A stretch of 64,000 nt of DNA from Psychrobacter sp. 72-O-c (GCF_904846605.1 NZ_CAJHBI010000006.1:59872-123871), one strand, 5' to 3'; shown: positions 29,242 to 37,829, numbered from the stretch's first letter. A program made the numbers and translations. The notes: generated by a model not told the origin, from the letters alone.

Positions 29242-29751
29242 ATGTTTATTGGCGACCATCAAGACTATCTATTGACAGTCAATATGAAGAAAGAAGGCGA
29301 GATCAAAAACGCCTTACCAGGTGTTCACATTACTCCCTTCCATCTAAATTCTGAAACTGGTGTATGGGTAATCTATGCCCGTTTCGAGCCTAATACGCAA
29401 TTACCTGAGCATCTCCATACCGGAGTAGTGCATTTTTATACGACAGCGGGATCTTGGATGTACTTAGAGTATCCTGATGATGTACAAACAGCAGGTAGTT
29501 ATTTGTTTGAACCAGCTGGCTCTACACATACGCTTAGAAGCGATGAGGGTGCAGAAGGTTTTATTATCGTTGAAGGTGCTAATATAAATTTCAATGAAGA
29601 TGGCTCACTCATGTTCGTTATGGACGCAGGTTGGATTGAACAGACGCTGCATGCCGTCGCTAAAGAAACGGGGCAAAAAATGCCACGTTACATAAAGCCA
29701 AATGCTAATAACGATTTCAGCGATAAAGCCACAAACAATCCTAAAGTTTAA
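29242..29751 (+). CDS. Cupin protein (ChrR-like / 2,4'-dihydroxyacetophenone dioxygenase family)
   Basis: A 169-residue single-domain cupin. Conserved elements are PEHLHTGVVHFYTTAG in motif 1, with two histidines suited to metal binding, and GSYLFEPAGSTHTLRS in motif 2, with a further His and Glu. This resembles the cupin_7/ChrR-like group, including enzymes annotated as 2,4'-dihydroxyacetophenone dioxygenase, which cleave C-C bonds next to a carbonyl using Fe(II) and O2. Whether this protein is catalytic is unproven. The gene starts a rightward pair with an SDR gene (72-78 base gap containing a hairpin) and shares a control region with the divergent SDR, suggesting a small catabolic module for a carbonyl compound. 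Confidence 0.8.
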   Translation: MFIGDHQDYLLTVNMKKEGEIKNALPGVHITPFHLNSETGVWVIYARFEPNTQLPEHLHTGVVHFYTTAGSWMYLEYPDDVQTAGSYLFEPAGSTHTLRSDEGAEGFIIVEGANINFNEDGSLMFVMDAGWIEQTLHAVAKETGQKMPRYIKPNANNDFSDKATNNPKV

Positions 29752-29770
29752 TAATTGCTCTTTTGGTTAT

Positions 29771-29798
29771 AGATGAGACAGACAAGCTTGTCTCATCT
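29771..29798 (+). promoter_or_regulatory. Intercistronic hairpin between cupin and SDR
   Basis: AGATGAGACA (29771-29780) pairs with TGTCTCATCT (29789-29798) across 8 bases that include GACAAGCTTGTC symmetry. No T-run follows, so it is more likely an mRNA-stability or attenuation element than a full terminator. Confidence 0.45.
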
Positions 29799-29829
29799 AG
29801 CCTATCAGCTTTAACAAGGAAGGTTGACT

Positions 29830-30681
29830 ATGATTTTTAAAAAAACCAAAAAGCAGGTCAGATGGATTATTGGTGGCAGTAGCGGTATTGGCTATGAGCT
29901 AGCAAAGCGTTACTTACAAGCAGGTGATAGAGTCTGTATCTTCGCCCATGATCAAGTTGAGGATGCTGTCAGCACTCTTACTGAATATGCCGCAAAGTCA
30001 AAAAAAGGGACTGAGTACATAAAGGGTTATCAAGTTGATGTACTAGACACCGAACAATTAGAAGAAGTATTCAGAGCAGCTGAACAGGCTTTAAGTTTAC
30101 CTGCAACCGTTATTAACAGTGCCGGTATTGCTATTGCAAAATCTTTTGAAGATATGAGTGAGTCAGAATTTAAACGTCAGATAGATGTCAATTTGGTAGG
30201 CAGCCGTAATGTGGCTTATACGGCTCTTCCTTATTTAAAAGAAGCTAGAAATGAGAACAAGCAGCCGCCAAAGCTAGTCTTGATGTCATCGATGGCAGGA
30301 TTGATACCTTGTTATGGTTACGCAGGCTACTGTGCCTCAAAATACGGTGTTATAGGTCTGGCGGATGTATTAAGAATGGAGCTCAGTAAGCAAGAAGGCA
30401 TTGATGTAGCCGTGATTTGTCCGCCTGAGGTAGAAACGCCTTTAGTATTTGAAGAGAGAAGGGTAGGATCACCAATCACTAAGCAGCTCAAGCAAATTGG
30501 TGGCAGTCTATCTGTTGAGGTAGCAGTCGATGAAATACTAGCAGGTATTCGAGGGAATGAGTTTTTCATCATACCGGGTAAGCAAGCTCGTAAGCTATAC
30601 CATTTGTCTCGATTGATGCCAATGATTGTCAGAAAACAAGTTGATAAGAAATTAGCACAGATTATAAGTAAATCTGCTTAA
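29830..30681 (+). CDS. SDR family oxidoreductase (KDSR-like)
   Basis: A 283-residue short-chain dehydrogenase starting at an ATG with a strong AAGGAAGG site 6 bases upstream; an in-frame TTG at 29824 is disfavoured. The nucleotide-binding motif is IIGGSSGIGYELAKRYL near the N-terminus, then INSAGIAIAKSFEDM. The catalytic residues are in LMSSMAGLIP and YAGYCASKYGV. The C-terminal part (IVRKQVDKKLAQI preceded by a basic/hydrophobic helix) resembles 3-ketodihydrosphingosine reductase-like SDRs, which act on hydrophobic substrates near membranes. It follows the cupin gene and precedes the integrase relic, so it is the last intact cargo gene of the suspected island. Confidence 0.88.
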   Translation: MIFKKTKKQVRWIIGGSSGIGYELAKRYLQAGDRVCIFAHDQVEDAVSTLTEYAAKSKKGTEYIKGYQVDVLDTEQLEEVFRAAEQALSLPATVINSAGIAIAKSFEDMSESEFKRQIDVNLVGSRNVAYTALPYLKEARNENKQPPKLVLMSSMAGLIPCYGYAGYCASKYGVIGLADVLRMELSKQEGIDVAVICPPEVETPLVFEERRVGSPITKQLKQIGGSLSVEVAVDEILAGIRGNEFFIIPGKQARKLYHLSRLMPMIVRKQVDKKLAQIISKSA

Positions 30682-30721
30682 ATTAATATTCTTAATAAAA
30701 TATAGACTTCGTTCATTGCTC

Positions 30722-31132
30722 TTATTTGTTAAGTATCTCCAGTACCGTATCCTCTCCCAGCTGGGCGATCAAATTTTCTAGCTGGGCAGTAGGATCAGCT
30801 TGCGTTTGCGCGTCCGCTCTAAATTCTATAGTTTCTTTACCTCTTCTTAAAGAATCTAAGTAGTTTGCCCACTTTTACATCGTCTTTGCACGATCATAAA
30901 TATACTCAAATCGCCCGTAAGCCTCTCCGTTAGAATCTTTAGTAGTATGACCTAAAGCCATCTCTACAAGCACTAGAGAGTATTCTAGATGCTCTTGTAG
31001 GACAGTCTTCGCAGTCGCTCTAAAGCCATGTGCACAGTGTATGTTTCGATATCCTAAATCTTTTAAACGATTATTAGCGGTAGCGTCTGAAATGATGTGA
31101 TGTTTTTTTAACCCATCACAAAACGCACGCAA
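30722..31132 (-). pseudogene. Truncated tyrosine-type phage/island integrase (relic 2)
   Basis: A single 137-codon frame on the minus strand encodes the C-terminal part of a P4-type integrase. GFRATAKTVLQEHLEYS carries the conserved H-x-x-R of the active site (HGFRATAKT), then VEMALGHTTKD (second His) and AYGRFEYIYDRAK with the likely nucleophilic tyrosine. An in-frame TAA at 30875-30877 interrupts the tail (RAKTM, stop, KWANYLDSLRRG), probably a CAA to TAA change. The N-terminal and core-binding domains are absent; the fragment begins right at the tRNA terminator. It is therefore inactive. Its position just downstream of tRNA-Leu fits the usual integration site of such elements. Confidence 0.85.
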
Positions 31133-31169
31133 AAAAATACCGCTAACTATAACTAGTCAACGGTATTTT
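31131..31169 (-). terminator. Terminator of the tRNA-Cys/tRNA-Leu unit
   Basis: On the minus strand AAAATACCG and CGGTATTTT (31134-31142 and 31161-31169) form a 9-bp stem, followed by a run of T residues. It lies 15 bases beyond the tRNA-Leu CCA end. Confidence 0.75.
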
Positions 31170-31183
31170 CTGTACTGCTATAA

Positions 31184-31270
31184 TGGTACCCGGAGCCGGA
31201 CTTGAACCGGCACGCTATTGCTAGCGAGGGATTTTAAATCCCTTGTGTCTACCAATTTCACCACCCGGGC
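31184..31270 (-). tRNA. tRNA-Leu (anticodon TAA)
   Basis: An 87-base gene. The acceptor stem GCCCGGG pairs with TCCGGGT (one G-T pair at the end). The anticodon arm reads AGGGATTTAAAATCCCT with TAA in the loop. A long variable arm, the TTC-type T-loop (GGTTCAAGTCC) and an encoded CCA are present. The class II shape with TAA means leucine. Confidence 0.95.
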
Positions 31271-31396
31271 AAAACTTGTATTATCTGTAAAGTAAAACGC
31301 TATTTATTAAGCTTTTTACTTGTTAGATAGTGGTCGCTATTATAAGCAATTATGCTGATAATGCAAGCCAAAATTAACTTTACGTTAATAAAAAAT

Positions 31397-31470
31397 TGGA
31401 GGCTGGGGTCGGAATCGAACCGGCGTTAACGGAGTTGCAGTCCGCTGCATGACCACTCTGCCACCCAGCC
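31397..31470 (-). tRNA. tRNA-Cys (anticodon GCA)
   Basis: A 74-base gene. GGCTGGG pairs with CCCAGCC in the acceptor stem; the anticodon arm CGGACTGCAACTCCG gives GCA (Cys). The T-arm GCCGGTTCGATTCCGAC is canonical and CCA is encoded. It lies upstream of tRNA-Leu on the same strand, probably in one transcript. Confidence 0.95.
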
Positions 31471-31675
31471 AATCAAGGTGGCCTATATTAGCAAAACTGT
31501 CTTAAATTACAAGTCATTTTTTCGTCAAAGCCACTTTAAAGTCACTTTATTCGATATTGTCATCGAATTTATACTTTTATTAATACTTAATTAGCTTAAT
31601 ATTCACTATTTTACTAATTCACTGGGTCTATATGTTAGCAACATACTAGATATCTTACGGTAGTGATACTAATTA

Positions 31676-31708
31676 AAAAATCACCACCAAGCCTTTGCTT
31701 AGTGATGA
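31676..31708 (-). terminator. Terminator of the symporter/small-subunit operon
   Basis: An imperfect hairpin ATCACCACCAAGC with GCTTAGTGATGAT. Read on the minus strand it is followed by TTTTTT. It lies about 35 bases after the small ORF stop codon. Confidence 0.7.
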
Positions 31709-31742
31709 TCATTAACAGATAAATTTCGAAAGAATTAAAACG

Positions 31743-31877
31743 CTAAACGATATCTTCATTATTACGCTGAGCTTTTTTAATATCGCGATAGGTCGCAGTG
31801 CAAATTAGTATCAACACGCCAAGCGTAATCGCTGGCCATACTAAAATATAAAACCCGTAGAAAAAAACATTATCCAT
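31743..31877 (-). CDS. 44-residue single-helix putative transporter small subunit
   Basis: A small ORF directly downstream of the sodium:solute symporter (48-base gap, same strand), preceded by a strong AAGGAG ribosome binding site 6 bases before its ATG. The product begins MDNVFFYGFYILVWPAITLG, continues through hydrophobic VLILICTATY, and ends in a charged tail RDIKKAQRNNEDIV. That is one transmembrane helix with a basic cytoplasmic end. The pattern (Y-x-L-V-W-P hydrophobic core, then RD and a basic tail) fits the small proteins annotated as putative transporter small subunit beside SSS-family symporters. A role as an accessory or stabilising subunit is inferred. Confidence 0.8.
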   Translation of the reverse strand: MDNVFFYGFYILVWPAITLGVLILICTATYRDIKKAQRNNEDIV

Positions 31878-31925
31878 ATAAGCTCCTTATAGTCGTTATT
31901 CATTAGTTAACCGTTATCAGCATTC

Positions 31926-33602
31926 TTAAGCGTCTGGTGCCGGTTGCGTGTCAACTTTAGACTTTTTATCGTAACTACCAACGCGCTGTGCGATTAAGTC
32001 AAAGTCAAAGCGCTCATTACCCATCAGGCTGACAATCACACAAACGATGGTACTGACACCATAAGCTGTTAGCGAGGCGACCAGCACCATATATTGACGT
32101 AAGAACCCAGTAGCGAATATCAGCATGAACAGCAGCGCAATGGCAGCCGCTAACAGTCCCATTTTGCGACCTAAGAAGCCAAAGACCATAAGTCCTATGA
32201 CGACTGCGCCGCCAGCACTGGCCATAATTTCAAAGAATAGCGCCGTTATACCGACGATTGGAATCAACTCAAAGCGGGCGATACAAAAGAATAATAGCCC
32301 CACGATAACTGCGGCGGTAAAGGCAGTATTGGTCACCCGATTCCAGTACACACTGGCAATAACCGGAAAGACGATAGACCCCCATAATGCACCAACAAAC
32401 ACTAGCATTACTAGAATATCAAGCTTAAAGCTGGCAAAAACAAGACCGGCGGCAGTAGCGACAATCATAGTGCCACGACCGACTAGCATCATAGTTTTTG
32501 GCTTTACGTTGCCTTTTTTGGCAATATTCTTGCCGTAGACATCGGCCATCATAATGGTTGAAAGCGCCGACAAATCTGAGTCAGCGGTTGACGATAGCGA
32601 GCCGATAACCAAAATAAAGAATAGGGCGATAAATACGGGATGTAGATACGTACTAACCATCTGTGGAATCAGGTTATTCATGTTGCCATCAAGTGGCTCA
32701 ACACCAATCGTTAATGCCATGAGACCTATCATACCCAGACCGATAACAATACCAGCATAGCCGACAGTGGCGGTAATAAAGGTAGCTTTGATTTTAGTTT
32801 TATCAATCGCAAATAAGCGCTGGGTAATGGTCTGATTACCAATAGCATAAGCCAAAACGGCAACAAAAAACGGTGCGCCTTGCTGGAAGAAGGCTTCAGA
32901 TGAGAAGAAATTTTGTTGCTCAAAAGTTAGGTTTGATAGTCCGCTAACCATAACCGAAGGGCCACCCATAGAGAAGAGCACTGCTGGAATAATAACGATA
33001 CCAATCGCCATCAAAGCGACCAATTGAGCAAAATCGGTAAACACCGAGGCGCGAAAGCCGGAGGTCAAGGTATAGCTAAGCACCCCGACACCTGCGATAA
33101 TCACACCCGTCTGGAACGATAGCGGTGAAAGTACCGATACCAGTGCACCAGCAGCCGTAAAGTTGACCATCAAGCTAATTAAGCTGCCCATAATATTAGA
33201 TATGGCTAAAATTAATTGGCTTGATGAGCCATGGCGGGCGTGAATCAGCTCGCCTAGAGTATGTCCATTGGGTGCCAGTTCACGAAAGCGCATACCAAAT
33301 GGATAGATGAATAAAATCATCAACGCGCCCCAAAAGCCATAATGTATCGGCCCTGAAACCCCATATTTATAGCCGGAAGTAGCGGCCGCATAAAACGATG
33401 CCGCCCAAATCCATGTTGCGGTCATACTCGCCGCACCCATACCGAAACCGACACCGTGACCTGCAACCATAAAACCACTGGTTGATTCTTTGTCTTTTTT
33501 AATCAATAAAGACAGCAGGTAGGTACCGCCATAAAACGCAACCAATAATAAAATAATGGTGAACGCCGAAAATTGAAACAATGACTCAGTTTTCAAATTC
33601 AT
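31926..33602 (-). CDS. Sodium:solute symporter family (SSS) protein
   Basis: A polytopic inner-membrane transporter of 558 residues with about 13-14 helices. Features of the SSS fold include the early FMVAGHGVGFGMGAASMTAT segment, the GFWGALMILFIYPFG helix, FTDFAQLVALMAIG, and the Na+-site region GSLSSTADSDLSALSTIMMA in the eighth or ninth helix. The GxATWxWAAS motif and the general pattern suggest the urea/DUR3-like branch, but the substrate cannot be fixed. The start codon is ambiguous: the ATG at 33602 sits only one base after GAGG, while an in-frame TTG at 33611 would add three residues. It forms an operon with the 44-residue membrane protein. Confidence 0.9.
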   Translation of the reverse strand: MNLKTESLFQFSAFTIILLLVAFYGGTYLLSLLIKKDKESTSGFMVAGHGVGFGMGAASMTATWIWAASFYAAATSGYKYGVSGPIHYGFWGALMILFIYPFGMRFRELAPNGHTLGELIHARHGSSSQLILAISNIMGSLISLMVNFTAAGALVSVLSPLSFQTGVIIAGVGVLSYTLTSGFRASVFTDFAQLVALMAIGIVIIPAVLFSMGGPSVMVSGLSNLTFEQQNFFSSEAFFQQGAPFFVAVLAYAIGNQTITQRLFAIDKTKIKATFITATVGYAGIVIGLGMIGLMALTIGVEPLDGNMNNLIPQMVSTYLHPVFIALFFILVIGSLSSTADSDLSALSTIMMADVYGKNIAKKGNVKPKTMMLVGRGTMIVATAAGLVFASFKLDILVMLVFVGALWGSIVFPVIASVYWNRVTNTAFTAAVIVGLLFFCIARFELIPIVGITALFFEIMASAGGAVVIGLMVFGFLGRKMGLLAAAIALLFMLIFATGFLRQYMVLVASLTAYGVSTIVCVIVSLMGNERFDFDLIAQRVGSYDKKSKVDTQPAPDA

Positions 33603-34316
33603 ACCTCGCAATTGTTATAGATAAATAAAAGTTTTTTATTAAAATAAAATAAAAAAATTAGGAATACGTTACAGACCACGAACCTACTTCACCAAGCCAC
33701 GATAAAAATCGTAGTCACAGATAAAGGTTAAAGGTGCGTGTTATGCCCAGCTTCAATTGTCACTGTTCATATGTCATTGACCGTATAATGGTAGTGACAA
33801 ATAATAGGGGCAACTATCAATACCAGCGCCTTATCATGGAATCACCATGACGCCTAAAAGCGTTGTACACAGTAGTAGCGGCTACTAATAAATGCTCAAA
33901 CAACAAGCATTTATAGCATAAGTACGGATAAGCACTCGGTCGATAACCTGTGCTAAATTTAGACAGCCTATATCAGCTGTAATAAGCATCGTGATGAGTA
34001 ATGTCTTTTACCCATCCGTTGTATGTGATACGTAAAAATTAATGGTTATCACATTAATTAAAAGTAGCTTAATTAAAATTAGTGCCTCATCTATGAGTAC
34101 ACTTCACTTATTTTTTGATAAATAAAACTACAAATATGTTAAGTATATGTAACATTTATCAGCTACAAGGGTAACCTATTACGGGTGGAATCTCAAACTT
34201 ACTCTTTATATGGTAATCTATAACGTAGTTCTAACAGACAATAAAAAACCTCAAGGCAGATTTTGCGCTTGAGGTTTTTTTGTTCAACTTGTCCAAAAAC
34301 TTAATTTCTTAATAAA
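33603..34316. other. Intergenic region upstream of the symporter
   Basis: About 710 AT-rich bases without a convincing gene. It includes an inverted repeat TTGTCACT (33757-33764) and AGTGACAA (33793-33800) and, near its right end, the fdhD terminator. The symporter promoter must be in the left part. Confidence 0.4.
34245..34280. terminator. Terminator downstream of fdhD
   Basis: AAAACCTCAAG (34245-34255) pairs perfectly with CTTGAGGTTTT (34268-34278), with T-runs on both strands. It fits termination of the leftward fdhF-like/fdhD unit. Confidence 0.85.
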
Positions 34317-35330
34317 CTAAAGGCCTGAATAATAAGTCACTCTATTATCACGTAAAAACCCCGCCAGCCCCAGCCCATAGCGCTGAGCGACACGTACTGC
34401 CGTACTGGTAGGCGCAGACATACCTACTAACCAAGGTATTTGAGTACGAACAGACTTCTGTACCAATTCAATCGACAATCGTGAAGTCATGATAACGCAG
34501 TCAATATCTGCTTTGTGTCGCAACTTCCAGCCAATGAGTTTATCAAGCGCATTGTGGCGTCCCACGTCTTCAAACAGGTGCAAATGCTGACCATACATAG
34601 TGGCAGCCGCATGGACCGCGCCCGTCAATTGATGCGTATGTTGCTTGGCATCGACTTGCGCTCGTATGTTCAATAAGCTATCAAGGCTTGGCATGGTTGC
34701 TGTATTTTTTTGCTCGGTCTGTTGCCTATGTTTTAAATAACCACTCAAATCTGGCAGCGCTTGCGCAAGTCCAGTCATACCGCACATACCGCATCCTGTT
34801 CTACCCGCAAGCTGCCGTTTTTGTGCTTGTATACGCTGATAGCAGCGCTGGTTTAATACCAGTTCCACCACATAAACATCATAGTCTTGTAACTGCTCTG
34901 AGAGTTGTTCAAGCGGTAGCGATTCATCGGTTGAGTCTCTAGTAAACAGTTCAAAACTTCTGCTATCCGTAAGCTGGGTTACTTCCCAATCGAGCAACTC
35001 ATGGCTATGCTGAATCAAGCCCTCACTGAACAAAAACCCAACCGCTAAATAATCAAGCTGGCTGGGGCTGGCCATCAGTACCGCATAATGAATACCGTTG
35101 ATGACAATAGCAATAGCCGCCTCTACAGCCAAGCTGGCTGACATACGATCAATATGAATCTCATCAAAGCCCTCAATACCAATATTATTGCGACCATACT
35201 CATTTGATTGATAAGAGTGTTTTTGCGCCATATGGTTACGTGCAAGCGGTGTCGCAGGCAACTCTAAATCTTCAGACATGCTATCTGCTGATACTTTGGC
35301 GCTATATTGGGTATTGTTTTCAACTATCAT
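34317..35330 (-). CDS. fdhD: Formate dehydrogenase accessory sulfurtransferase FdhD
   Basis: FdhD carries sulfur from the cysteine desulfurase IscS to the molybdenum bis-MGD cofactor, a step needed for formate dehydrogenase activity. The 337-residue protein has the two functional cysteines in GRTGCGMCGM and the family segments GAVHAAA, LFEDVGRHNALDKLIG, MTSRLSIELVQKS and SAPTSTAVRVAQRYGLGLAG. The N-terminal 50 residues (Lys/Ser-rich, HMAQKHSYQSNEY) are an extension relative to E. coli FdhD (277 residues). It lies 111 bases downstream of the molybdopterin oxidoreductase on the same strand, so it probably matures that enzyme. Confidence 0.95.
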   Translation of the reverse strand: MIVENNTQYSAKVSADSMSEDLELPATPLARNHMAQKHSYQSNEYGRNNIGIEGFDEIHIDRMSASLAVEAAIAIVINGIHYAVLMASPSQLDYLAVGFLFSEGLIQHSHELLDWEVTQLTDSRSFELFTRDSTDESLPLEQLSEQLQDYDVYVVELVLNQRCYQRIQAQKRQLAGRTGCGMCGMTGLAQALPDLSGYLKHRQQTEQKNTATMPSLDSLLNIRAQVDAKQHTHQLTGAVHAAATMYGQHLHLFEDVGRHNALDKLIGWKLRHKADIDCVIMTSRLSIELVQKSVRTQIPWLVGMSAPTSTAVRVAQRYGLGLAGFLRDNRVTYYSGL

Positions 35331-35441
35331 GAACGCTCGTTATATGGTGTTGTCATCGATATTGTTGTGGGTGTTACCTTTTTAAACGTCATTACCTTTT
35401 TAAATAGCATTATCACTATTAATTACCTTTGTTATTTCCTA

Positions 35442-37829
35442 CTAAGCAGAGTCAGCTAGTCCAGCCGCTGCACTAACACGTTGCAAAACAACGGTTAATG
35501 ACTTATACGCCGGTGTTCTAGAGTCTGGCGCATGAGTGTCTAAGTCGATTAAATCGTTACACTCAGGATAGTAGGTAGCGACGGCGTTGGCAGCAATATC
35601 CATCTCAGTTAATATTAGCGGCCCCAATGTGCGTTGCTCGTCTTTACTGTCTTGACGCGAGACCATAACTTTATCGCCCTTTTGCCAACCCAATCGGCTA
35701 ATCTCATCAGGATGCATAAACAAAACATCACGACGATCTGTCTGCCGATAGCGATCTTGAAAGCCAAATATCATGGTATTAAATTGATCATGACTACGGA
35801 CACTGGTTAATTGCCAAACCGCTTGTTCATTAGGCTGAGGTTTACTCTGAGAATTAGACTTAAAGACGTTTTGAACGTCATCAATATCGCTTATATGCTT
35901 TGAGTCTGAGTCTGAGTCAAGCGTCGATGTTGTCTTTGCCATTTGGCTAGCGACATAGGTAATAGGGTATTGCGGTACTTCAAACTGTGCTTTACCACTG
36001 TCGGTATCCCATTGACGATGGCGCGCAGGATGGAATAAATGAAAGCCACGCTCAGCGGCACGGATGCGATGGTTAAAGTTTTCAAAACCTTCAATAGCTT
36101 GAGCAATATAGTCACGAACGATGTCGAAGTCCTCGCTCATAGCTTGCCAAGGAATCGATGTTTCAGAGCCAAATAATTGCGTGGCAATATCGGCCACAAT
36201 CTGCGCTTCAGATTTTAGAGTGTCACTAACAGGAGCAGTGCGGCCTTGGGTTGCCACAATCTGGCACATGGAGTCCTCAATCGTTGCAAATTGCTCACCT
36301 TTAGCAGTGGTTAGGCGTTCGATGCGACTCAAACACGGTAAAATGATATTATTCACACCTGGATGAAGCATGGTCTTATTAAGCTTGGTGGCGATAAAAA
36401 CGTTAAGCTGAGTTTTTGTTAACGCTTGTTGAATGGCACTCGAATCAGGCGCAGCTACCGCATAATTACCGCCCATACTAACAAAAGCTTTGAGCTTGCT
36501 TTCTATTAAAGCTTTTGCCCCTGCGATGACATCGAGGCCGTCCTCCTGTGGCATTGAGCGCTTAAATACTTTTTCAAGGCTATCAAGTAAGCTTTGCTTG
36601 GGTCGCTCGTGGATACCCATCGTCCGATCCCCTTGCACATTAGAGTGCCCACGAATCGGCGACGCGCCTGCACCTTCAATACCGATCATGCCCATAAGTA
36701 ATAGTAAGTTGGTAATCATGGCGACATTGTCTTCGCCTTGAACATGCTGGGTGATACCCATACCCCAAGTACAAATCGTTGCTGGACTGTCGGCAACGAG
36801 GCGAGCAATGTTTATAATCTCGTCTTTAGTAATACCGCAGCCGCGCTCGACATCTGACCAAGACTGCTGACGCAGCCAATGATCTAATGCCTCAAAACCT
36901 GAGGTATGGCTATCAATGAAGTCTTTATTAATTTTACCATTTTTGGTGAGCCATTTTGCTATGCCAGTCAAGAGCGCAACGTCACCACCGATTTGAATTT
37001 GAATAACGTCATCAACTATGTCGTCACTCTTTCCTGCCACCATATGTGAGGGCTTTTGCGGATTTCTAAATTTACTTAAACCCTGTTCTCGCATAGGGTT
37101 GATAGAAATAATTCGACAACCTTGCTTATGCGCATGAGCTAACATCTCAAGCATGCGGGGGTGATTGGTTGCCGGGTTTTGTCCGAATAACATTATAAGC
37201 TTGGCCTGCTCAAAATCCTCTAATACGACAGTTGCCTTGCCGACGCCCAATTGCTTGCCAAGCATCACCGAGGTGGGCTCGTGACACAGATTAGAGCAAT
37301 CAGGTAAGTTGTTGGTACCAAAGCAGCGCACAAACAACTGATACATAAAGGCTGGCTCGTTAGTGACGCGCCCTGAGGTATAGAATAGCGCTTCATCTGG
37401 TGATTCAAGTTGCCCTAATTGCTCAGCGATACGCTCATAAGCTGCCTGCCAAGAGATAGCCACATAGCGATCTTGCGCCGCATCATAATATAGGGGCTCC
37501 GATAGTCGGCCGCTATGCTCAAGCTCATAGCCAGACCAACCTTGCAGCTCTTTTACCGTATGTTCAGCAAAAAAATTGGCATCTGCACGCGTAGACATGG
37601 CTTCGCTGGCAATCACCTTGATACCAGTCTCACAGACATCAAGTGTTTTGTGAGTCTTATGATCTGGCCAAGCGCAGCCCGGACAATCAAAACCATCTTT
37701 GGGCTGATTGCTACTCAATACACTCAAGCTACCTCGCAAAAAAGCGTCGTAATCCATCAGCTTACGAGTAGAAGCAATCAGCGCAGACCAACCGGCTGCG
37801 GGGTGCGTATAAACAGGAATTTTGCGCAT
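35442..37829 (-). CDS. FdhF/YdeP family molybdopterin oxidoreductase (formate dehydrogenase alpha-like)
   Basis: A 795-residue cytoplasmic-looking oxidoreductase (no signal peptide) of the FdhF/YdeP (CbbBc-like) branch of bis-MGD enzymes. The N-terminal motif FDCPGCAWPDHK (Cys near residue 50) is a branch signature. Landmarks of the Mo-cofactor domains are YTSGRVTNEPAFMYQLFVRC, the LPDCSNLCHEPTSVMLG loop with the probable cysteine ligand, LFGQNPATNHPRMLEML, TWGMGITQHVQGEDNV and GASPIRGHSNVQGDRTMG. The C-terminal domain has the HDQFNTMIFGFQDRYRQ stretch. No separate Fe-S or membrane subunit genes are adjacent; only fdhD follows. The substrate may be formate or another small oxidant. The start at 37829 has a GAGA site 6 bases upstream; an ATG at 37841 would add four residues. 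Confidence 0.88.
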   Translation of the reverse strand: MRKIPVYTHPAAGWSALIASTRKLMDYDAFLRGSLSVLSSNQPKDGFDCPGCAWPDHKTHKTLDVCETGIKVIASEAMSTRADANFFAEHTVKELQGWSGYELEHSGRLSEPLYYDAAQDRYVAISWQAAYERIAEQLGQLESPDEALFYTSGRVTNEPAFMYQLFVRCFGTNNLPDCSNLCHEPTSVMLGKQLGVGKATVVLEDFEQAKLIMLFGQNPATNHPRMLEMLAHAHKQGCRIISINPMREQGLSKFRNPQKPSHMVAGKSDDIVDDVIQIQIGGDVALLTGIAKWLTKNGKINKDFIDSHTSGFEALDHWLRQQSWSDVERGCGITKDEIINIARLVADSPATICTWGMGITQHVQGEDNVAMITNLLLLMGMIGIEGAGASPIRGHSNVQGDRTMGIHERPKQSLLDSLEKVFKRSMPQEDGLDVIAGAKALIESKLKAFVSMGGNYAVAAPDSSAIQQALTKTQLNVFIATKLNKTMLHPGVNNIILPCLSRIERLTTAKGEQFATIEDSMCQIVATQGRTAPVSDTLKSEAQIVADIATQLFGSETSIPWQAMSEDFDIVRDYIAQAIEGFENFNHRIRAAERGFHLFHPARHRQWDTDSGKAQFEVPQYPITYVASQMAKTTSTLDSDSDSKHISDIDDVQNVFKSNSQSKPQPNEQAVWQLTSVRSHDQFNTMIFGFQDRYRQTDRRDVLFMHPDEISRLGWQKGDKVMVSRQDSKDEQRTLGPLILTEMDIAANAVATYYPECNDLIDLDTHAPDSRTPAYKSLTVVLQRVSAAAGLADSA

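Noticed and set aside
33757..33800. TTGACC...TATAAT as a promoter near 33.78 kb
   Set aside because: The two boxes are almost adjacent, with no 16-18 base spacer, and no plus-strand gene follows.
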